From NCBI RefSeq assembly GCF_900107675.1, contig NZ_FNRI01000003.1, forward strand, positions 1 to 64,000: 64,000 nucleotides of DNA, in the 5' to 3' direction. Shown piece after piece: positions 58,774 to 64,000 of the stretch. Source of the DNA: Alistipes timonensis JC136 (GTDB taxonomy: Bacteria; Bacteroidota; Bacteroidia; Bacteroidales; Rikenellaceae). Position 1 is the stretch's first letter; each line of letters begins with the position of its first letter. Below the pieces are notes generated by a model. The model was not told the DNA's origin and did no database searches. It was given only the letters and a program-made list of their open reading frames with translations. Both the position numbers and the translations under genes were made by a program.

Positions 58774-59977
58774 AGACCCGATCCAGACAATCCCGGATAA
58801 TCGCCGCGCTTTCGCGGACCTCTTCGTCGGAGATCGTAAGCGGCGGCGAGATGCGGAACGCCGTGTCGCAGAACAGGAACCAGTCGCTCAGGATGCCCGC
58901 CTCTTTGAACAGTTCCATGATGCGGTAGAGTTTCGCCGGTTCACCCAGCTCGACGGCCAGCAGCAGTCCCGAGCGGCGAATCTCCCGCACGGCGGGATGG
59001 CCGGCGAGCAGCGATTCGTACAACGCTCCCTTCGCCTCGACGGTTTCGACCACCCGGTTGTCCAGCAGGTAGTTCAGCGCCGCCAGACCGGCCGCACAGC
59101 AGACCGGATGGCCGCCGAAGGTGGTGATATGCCCCAGCACGGGGTTTTCCTGCAAGGTGTCCATAATTTCGCGGCTCGAAACGAACGCCCCCAAAGGCAT
59201 GCCGCCGCCGAAGGCTTTGGCCAGACAGACGATGTCGGGCGTGACGCCGTATCTGAGCATGGCGAACAGTTCGCCCGTGCGGCCCATGCCGGTCTGTATC
59301 TCGTCGAAAACAAGCAGCGCCCCCACCTCGTCGCAACGCCGCCGCAGGGCCTCCAGATACCCCGGCTGCGGCGGCCGGACGCCCGCCTCGCCCTGCACGG
59401 GTTCGGCAAGCACGCAGGCCGTGCGGCGCGTGATACGCTTCAAATCATCGAAATCGTTGAACGCAATGGCCTGCACATCGGGCAGCAGGGGCCGGAACGC
59501 CCCTTTCCACTCCTCGCCTTCGGGAGCGCCCATCACGCTCATGGCCCCGTGCGTCGAACCGTGGTAAGCGCGGCGCATGGAGATCATCTCGGTACGCCCG
59601 GTATAGCGTTTGGCCAATTTGAGGGCCCCCTCGACCGCCTCGGCGCCCGAGTTGACAAAGTAGACGCTTTCGAGCGGCGCAGGCAGCAGCGACGCGATCT
59701 TCGCGGCGTACTCCACCTGCGGGGTCTCGACCAGTTCACCATAGACCATCACGTGCATATAGCGCGCAGCCTGCTCCTGCACGGCCCGCACCACCGCGGG
59801 ATTGGCATGGCCGACATTGCTCACCGACACGCCCGCCACCAGGTCGAAATAACGTTTCCCGCCGGGCGTATAGAAAAACGAACCCTCGGCGCGCGCGACC
59901 TCCACCAGCATCGGCGACGGCGATGTCTGGGCGACATGCGCGAGGAATTGTTTGCGTAAAATGTTATTCATTTTCAC
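58772..59977 (-). CDS. Class III PLP aminotransferase (ornithine/acetylornithine type)
   Basis: This 401-residue fold-type I aminotransferase has the PLP-phosphate segment NSGAEAVEGALKLAKRYT (about 107-124), LLVFDEIQTGMGRTG (Asp for the pyridine N) and the Schiff-base Lys in CLAKAFGGGMPLGA. The family includes acetylornithine, ornithine, 4-aminobutyrate and beta-alanine transaminases; no arginine genes are adjacent, so the substrate is open. It overlaps trmH by 14 bases and is last in the cvpA-rsgA-trmH operon. Confidence 0.9.
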   Translation of the reverse strand: MKMNNILRKQFLAHVAQTSPSPMLVEVARAEGSFFYTPGGKRYFDLVAGVSVSNVGHANPAVVRAVQEQAARYMHVMVYGELVETPQVEYAAKIASLLPAPLESVYFVNSGAEAVEGALKLAKRYTGRTEMISMRRAYHGSTHGAMSVMGAPEGEEWKGAFRPLLPDVQAIAFNDFDDLKRITRRTACVLAEPVQGEAGVRPPQPGYLEALRRRCDEVGALLVFDEIQTGMGRTGELFAMLRYGVTPDIVCLAKAFGGGMPLGAFVSSREIMDTLQENPVLGHITTFGGHPVCCAAGLAALNYLLDNRVVETVEAKGALYESLLAGHPAVREIRRSGLLLAVELGEPAKLYRIMELFKEAGILSDWFLFCDTAFRISPPLTISDEEVRESAAIIRDCLDRV

Positions 59978-60677
59978 CGAATTTCCGTATAAGTATCGCC
60001 TCGGCGTCCTTCACGCTGGCGCGCATCCAGCCGTCGAGCACTTCGGCCTGTTCGGCGGGGGTCATCCGCCAGCCGTCGACCGTGAGGCGTATGCGTTCGG
60101 AAAGCATATAAATCAGAATGGCTGCCGAAGCCGAGACGTTCAGACTCTCGACCATGCCGCACATCGGAATGCGCAGAAATTCGTCGGCCGAAGCGATCAC
60201 CTCGTCGGAAATTCCGGCATGCTCCGTGCCGAAAACCAGCGCGAAAGGCCCCCGCGCCACGTCGAAAGTTTCGGGCGTCACATCCTCGCGGTGGGGCGTG
60301 GTGGCCACGATGCGGTAACCCGCCCCGCGGAGCGCGGCGATGGCCTCCGCCGTCGAGGGGTGCTGCCGGACATCGACCCACCGCTCGGCGCCGCGCGCAA
60401 TGTCGGGATTGGGCTCGAAGGAACACAAGGCCTCGACGGTGTGCATCTCCTGCACCCCGAACGCTTCGCAGTGGCGGATCAGCGCCGCGGCGTTCTGCCC
60501 GTGATACATGTTCTCGGCCAGCACGGTCATGTAGCGGGTCCGCATGCCGACCGTCTTCCGCAGCACCTCGTAGCGTTCGGGCATCATGAACTCCCGGAGG
60601 CAGGCGATACGCTCCCAGCAGGGTCCCGATTCGGAGCCGAACTCCGTCAAAGCGTTATTTGCGGTATTTTTCATCAT
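59964..60677 (-). CDS. trmH: SpoU/TrmH-family RNA 2'-O-methyltransferase
   Basis: This 237-residue SPOUT methyltransferase has motif 1 NMYHGQNAAALIRHCEAFGV (about 56-75), motif 2 LVFGTEHAGIS and motif 3 IPMCGMVESLNVSASAAILIY, the SAM-binding knot. The length and C-terminal extension fit TrmH, which methylates G18 of tRNA. The start may be the second ATG (60674). It overlaps rsgA by about 20 bases. Confidence 0.88.
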   Translation of the reverse strand: MMKNTANNALTEFGSESGPCWERIACLREFMMPERYEVLRKTVGMRTRYMTVLAENMYHGQNAAALIRHCEAFGVQEMHTVEALCSFEPNPDIARGAERWVDVRQHPSTAEAIAALRGAGYRIVATTPHREDVTPETFDVARGPFALVFGTEHAGISDEVIASADEFLRIPMCGMVESLNVSASAAILIYMLSERIRLTVDGWRMTPAEQAEVLDGWMRASVKDAEAILIRKFGENE

Positions 60678-61572
60678 CGTCGAGAATTTTCAGGTAGCTT
60701 TCGTAACGCGACCACGCGATCTCCCCCGCTTCGACCGCTTCGACCACCGCACAGCCCGGCTCGTGGGTGTGCGTGCAGTTGTAGAACCGGCAGCCCGGCG
60801 CCACGCGCATCATCTCCGGAAAATAGTGCCAGAGTTCGGCATCGTCGATGTCCAACAGCCCGAACCCTTTGATACCCGGGGTGTCGATCACCGCCCCGCC
60901 TTCAGCCAGGGGGTACATCGTCGAGAAAGTCGTGGTATGGCGCCCTTTGTGGTGGCTGTCGGATATCTCGCCCGTGCGGATGTCCAGCGAGGGGTCGATG
61001 GCCTGGATCAGCGTCGACTTGCCGACGCCCGAGTTGCCCGACACGAGCGTCGTACGCCCCGCCAGCAACTCCCGGACCTCTTCCACGCCGCGTCCCTCCT
61101 TCGCGGAGACCTCCAGCACCCGGTAACCGGCCCCTTCGTACACCGCGCGAAACCCCGCGACAGTCTCCGCATCCTGCAGGTCGATCTTCGAAAGCAGAAT
61201 CGTAGCCGGAACCTTGTAGGCTTCGCAGGTCACCAGAAAACGGTCCGCGAACTCCTTGGGCGTCTCGGGCGAACGCAGCGTCACCATCAGCAACGCCTGA
61301 TCGACATTGGCGGCGATGATGTGCGACTCTTTGGAGAGGTTCGAAGCCCGGCGGATCACGTAGTTGCGGCGCGGCTCGATGTCCACGATCACGCAGTCGC
61401 CGCCCTCGGACTCGCATACCACTTCGTCGCCCACGACCACGGGATTGGTCGACCGCACGCCCTTCAGGCGCAGTTTGCCCCGGATGCGGCAACGCAGCGT
61501 CACGCCGTCGTGCAGAACGTCGTACCAACTGCCGGTCGCCCGGACCACGGTGGCCGTAAACCTATTCTCCAT
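60655..61572 (-). CDS. rsgA: Ribosome small-subunit-dependent GTPase A
   Basis: This 305-residue protein has an OB domain (about 1-65), a circularly permuted GTPase domain (LLSKIDL = G4, GNSGVGKST = G1, DTPGIKGFGL = G3) and a C-terminal zinc finger (CRFYNCTHTHEPGC). It helps late 30S maturation. ATG 61572 (MENRFTATVV) is chosen; an in-frame ATG at 61590 would add six residues. It overlaps cvpA by 11 bases. Confidence 0.94.
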   Translation of the reverse strand: MENRFTATVVRATGSWYDVLHDGVTLRCRIRGKLRLKGVRSTNPVVVGDEVVCESEGGDCVIVDIEPRRNYVIRRASNLSKESHIIAANVDQALLMVTLRSPETPKEFADRFLVTCEAYKVPATILLSKIDLQDAETVAGFRAVYEGAGYRVLEVSAKEGRGVEEVRELLAGRTTLVSGNSGVGKSTLIQAIDPSLDIRTGEISDSHHKGRHTTTFSTMYPLAEGGAVIDTPGIKGFGLLDIDDAELWHYFPEMMRVAPGCRFYNCTHTHEPGCAVVEAVEAGEIAWSRYESYLKILDDDEKYRK

Positions 61573-62080
61573 CGGAAGGAGTGTTTTCATCCGGCCCCGG
61601 CACCTGTTCGCCGACCCACTCCAAGAACGGGAACACGGCTTCCGAAAGGCGCATGACAGGTTTGTAACTTTTCGACTTTTCGATCGTCTCCGGACTCACG
61701 AGGGTATAATCGGCGTTCAGCGTGTCGAACGCCGAAAAGAGGGCGCTCAGCACGAGCAGGTATTTCAGCACCGAGACCGCAATGCCCAACAGCGTATCGG
61801 CAATGCCGAACCCCGCGAAATGGAACAGCCTGCGCACCAGCCGCCCGGCGATGGCAACGACGAGGATGACCGCAATGAGCACCGTGACGAACCCGCCCGC
61901 GGAGGCGATGTCGGGCTCCAACTGCAGCCATTCGCCGACCTGCGTGCCGAACCGTGCCGCAAGCCAGATGCCCGCAACGATGCCCGCCAGGGAGCATACC
62001 TGCAAAATGAAGCCCTGACGCCACCCGTTCCAGACGGCCAGCACCAGCACAAGACATACGATCAGATCAACAGCGTTCAA
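61562..62080 (-). CDS. CvpA-family membrane protein
   Basis: This 172-residue protein has four hydrophobic segments in the first 120 residues (MNAVDLIVCLVLVLAVWNGW..., then 28-43, 63-82 and 93-113) and the GWRQGFI motif of the CvpA/colicin V production family. A charged C-terminal tail follows. It is the first gene of the four-gene operon, with TATCTTTA (62104-62111, minus strand) as possible -7 box. Confidence 0.85.
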   Translation of the reverse strand: MNAVDLIVCLVLVLAVWNGWRQGFILQVCSLAGIVAGIWLAARFGTQVGEWLQLEPDIASAGGFVTVLIAVILVVAIAGRLVRRLFHFAGFGIADTLLGIAVSVLKYLLVLSALFSAFDTLNADYTLVSPETIEKSKSYKPVMRLSEAVFPFLEWVGEQVPGPDENTPSDGE

Positions 62081-62199
62081 AAACAGCTTTCAATTTGTGT
62101 CCGTAAAGATACACATTTTACCGAAACAGCCCAAAAAAAGCACATAAAGGACGATTTGGAGACAAGTATATGTAAGTATATAAATATAGGTGTCAATCC

Positions 62200-62418
62200 T
62201 CAGCGTATCACGTCGCGCAAGGTAATATTCAGCGCGTTACAGATGATACACATGGTTTTTATGGTCAGATTGGTCCGCCCCGCCTCGATACGGCTCAAAT
62301 TGGATCTTTCCATGTCGCACCGGTATGCCAACTCCTGTACGGTCAGCATACGCTCTTTCCTCAACTCTTTGATCCTCGCAGAGATATACCGGATTTCATC
62401 TTGGTAATCCATTCCCAT
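62200..62418 (-). CDS. Small XRE-family DNA-binding protein
   Basis: This 72-residue protein (from ATG 62418, MGMDYQDE; ATG 62412 is also possible) is a single HTH_3 domain: ISARIKELRKERMLTVQELAYRCDMERSNLSRIEAGRTNLTIKTM, of which the recognition helix is about MERSNLSRIEAG. There is no sensor or catalytic domain. It is divergent from the lipoprotein gene at 62571, with a 16-bp palindrome between them that is a candidate binding site. Confidence 0.85.
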   Translation of the reverse strand: MGMDYQDEIRYISARIKELRKERMLTVQELAYRCDMERSNLSRIEAGRTNLTIKTMCIICNALNITLRDVIR

Positions 62419-62439
62419 TTTAAAAATTTGGACAAAAAT

Positions 62440-62494
62440 TTTGCTGTGCAAATTTTTATATATATATTTGCACCATGCGTATCATATATGATAC
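62440..62494 (+). promoter_or_regulatory. Consensus promoter and 16-bp palindrome before the lipoprotein gene
   Basis: TTTG (62440-62443), exactly 19 bp, TATATTTG (62463-62470) is the best promoter in the window. The perfect palindrome GTATCATATATGATAC (62479-62494) begins about where transcription should start. It is a good candidate operator for the divergent XRE protein. Confidence 0.75.
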
Positions 62495-62570
62495 CATAAG
62501 TCAGCGTCGCAAATGAGTAACAAATTGAAAATTACATGCAAAACACATCTTCATTTCAATCTTTCGTACT

Positions 62571-64000
62571 ATGAAAAACAACTTATTCAGAAAATTTCTG
62601 GCAGTGTTCCTGACCGGAACACTGCTCGGTGCCGTCGGCTGTAAGGACTACGACGACGACATCAACGACCTGAAAGGTCAGATCGACGACCTGAAGGGCA
62701 AAATCGAGCTCAAAGCCGACGCCTCAGCGCTCAGCTCGCTCCAACAGAAACTCGAAGGCATCAATTTCGACGATTTCGTAAAGGATGCCGAACTCAACAA
62801 GATGGTCAAAGACCTCGGATATCAGACCGCCGAGGACGTCAAAGCACTGATTCCCGAGGGAATGAGCACGCAGGATGTAAAGAACATTTTCGACGCCCAG
62901 ATCAAAGCGCTCGACACGTGGGGCGAGATCGAGTCGAACATCGGCAAGGCCGTCAAGGAGTATCTGGCCGGCAGCGAATACACCGCGGTGCAGCAGACTC
63001 AGATCATAAATACGATCCTGGGACAGATCGACCCTACGGCCAAGGAGATCAAAACGGCCATCAAAAACCTGCTGGGCGCCGAGTTCGGCACCCAGATGAA
63101 TCAGTATATGACCACGGACGATTTCCGCGGATCGCTGGACGAGGCCGCAGCCGAACTCCTGAAAAAGGAGAACGGCAAACTGGCCGCCGGTATTGCCGAA
63201 ATGATCTCTTCCGAAGGTTTCCTGGAGCAGGCCGGCCTGAAAGAGAAATTCGACAACTATGACGCAGCCATCAAGAGCCTGCGCTCGGATGTGGACGCCC
63301 TGATCGCCCAGATTCAGTCGTTGGTATACGTTCCCGAAGCATTGGACGGACAGGTCGCAATGGCTGCCTACAAGGTAGGTAACACGGAACTGGAGAAAGG
63401 CATCGCTACGCTGACCTACCGCGTTACTCCCGCCAAGGCGCTCGACGCAGTCGCCGCCATCTATGCCAAGAACCCCGCCTGCCTCTCGATGGTTTCGGAG
63501 AAAGTGATCGCTACCCGCGCCGCAGAACCGGCACCGGCTCCTGTCGCCGTCACGGGCTTCCAGGCTGGCGAGAACGGCAAATTCTCCGTTACGATCGCCG
63601 CCGACAAAGAGACGATGGACGCTCTGGCAGACAACAACAAGAGCGTCGCCCTGGCGCTCTCGATCCAGAGCCAGACCAAGGCTCCTGCAGAAGACGGTGA
63701 AGAAGAGGCCGTTTCGGGCGTCACCAACGACGTTCTGTCGGATTTCGCCGGTGTCATTTACTCGAATACCGCCAAGGAGGTAACCTTCGCTCTTTACAAA
63801 GACGGCGAAGTTTACAATGACGAGACGATCATGATGCCGTTCAACTCGACGGTGGCTGAGAGCAAGGCAACCCTGCTGAAAGACGTGGAGCTGAAGGCAT
63901 CGCTCGACGGCGACAACTTCCTGTCGCTGGACGAGGTTTCGAACATCCTCGGTCAAAGGGTATCGGTCAGTGCTTATAAGGCCAAGGTCACCTATACGGA
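62571..64000 (+). CDS. Large lipoprotein with coiled-coil N-terminus, cut by the window end
   Basis: The reading frame is open from ATG 62571 to the window edge (476 codons, no stop). A signal peptide with lipobox LLGAVGC (Cys24) is followed by an acidic KDYDDDINDL stretch. Next is a heptad-like coiled-coil region (about 30-60, LKGQIDDLKGKIELK) and long helical segments to about 270. The sequence then changes to beta-rich domains that may be Ig- or adhesin-like. Lipoproteins with this CKDYDDDI start are common in Alistipes and relatives; function unknown. Probably surface-exposed and strongly expressed from its consensus promoter. Confidence 0.85.
   Translation, partial: MKNNLFRKFLAVFLTGTLLGAVGCKDYDDDINDLKGQIDDLKGKIELKADASALSSLQQKLEGINFDDFVKDAELNKMVKDLGYQTAEDVKALIPEGMSTQDVKNIFDAQIKALDTWGEIESNIGKAVKEYLAGSEYTAVQQTQIINTILGQIDPTAKEIKTAIKNLLGAEFGTQMNQYMTTDDFRGSLDEAAAELLKKENGKLAAGIAEMISSEGFLEQAGLKEKFDNYDAAIKSLRSDVDALIAQIQSLVYVPEALDGQVAMAAYKVGNTELEKGIATLTYRVTPAKALDAVAAIYAKNPACLSMVSEKVIATRAAEPAPAPVAVTGFQAGENGKFSVTIAADKETMDALADNNKSVALALSIQSQTKAPAEDGEEEAVSGVTNDVLSDFAGVIYSNTAKEVTFALYKDGEVYNDETIMMPFNSTVAESKATLLKDVELKASLDGDNFLSLDEVSNILGQRVSVSAYKAKVTYT

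Noticed and set aside
62724..63956. 410-codon minus-strand open frame near the window end
   Set aside because: Opposite strand of a clear lipoprotein gene with a consensus promoter and lipobox; the gene was only less obvious because it runs off the window.

Overview
The window reads as chromosome from a high-GC member of the Bacteroidales, most likely an Alistipes-like Rikenellaceae. The reasons are: promoters with the Bacteroidota -7 box TAnnTTTG (several with a TTG-type -33 box 19 bp upstream), few Shine-Dalgarno sites, a SusC/SusD glycan-uptake locus, a fused glycogen synthase/phosphorylase, and an alpha-oxoamine synthase of the type linked to sphingo- or sulfonolipids. The genus is an inference. 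No rRNA or CRISPR is present and one tRNA was found.

Layout. 1-1540: probable edge of an integrated element, with a tyrosine recombinase pointing away from the 3' end of tRNA-Gly(GCC). 1700-9070: housekeeping genes (alpha-oxoamine synthase, radical SAM protein, yaaA, dxs, pyrH, TlpA-like lipoprotein, frr). Variable-stem hairpins follow dxs, and a tandem promoter-bearing repeat with a 90-bp period precedes it. 9090-27324: a beta-mannan/galactomannan utilisation locus. Eleven closely packed minus-strand genes encode GH97, GH130, a GPH symporter, an AGE-family epimerase, AraC, two GH26, a GH37-like enzyme, SusC, SusD and a lipoprotein. A SusE/F-like surface lipoprotein is divergently transcribed. 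Surface GH26 enzymes would cut mannan, SusC/D would import oligosaccharides, GH97 would remove galactose, the epimerase would convert mannobiose to mannosylglucose, and GH130 would phosphorolyse it to mannose-1-phosphate and glucose.

27544-31412: a DUF3575-type protein, pckA and hemW (the last behind the same 90-bp promoter repeat). 31569-40717: glycogen cluster (synthase-phosphorylase fusion, GH133 debranching enzyme with a Lys/Ala-rich tail, GT4, GH57). 40845-47655: ATP-grasp/GNAT pair, HxlR regulator with a DJ-1/PfpI protein, class A beta-lactamase, AraC regulator, lipid kinase, ApbE. 47837-53430: rpsO-pnp, an abundant-looking OmpA/TPR lipoprotein, deoC. 53576-54674: ferredoxin-membrane fusion with an ECF sigma factor. 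54738-57797: S41 protease operon. 57893-62080: nfo, then an overlapping cvpA-rsgA-trmH-aminotransferase operon. 62200-64000: a small XRE regulator divergent from a large lipoprotein cut by the window edge, with a 16-bp palindrome at the predicted start of transcription.

The least ordinary material is the intergenic hairpin/promoter repeat family around dxs, hemW and the glycogen genes. Next come the Lys/Ala tail that contains such a hairpin and the G9 tract in the SusE/F-like lipoprotein.
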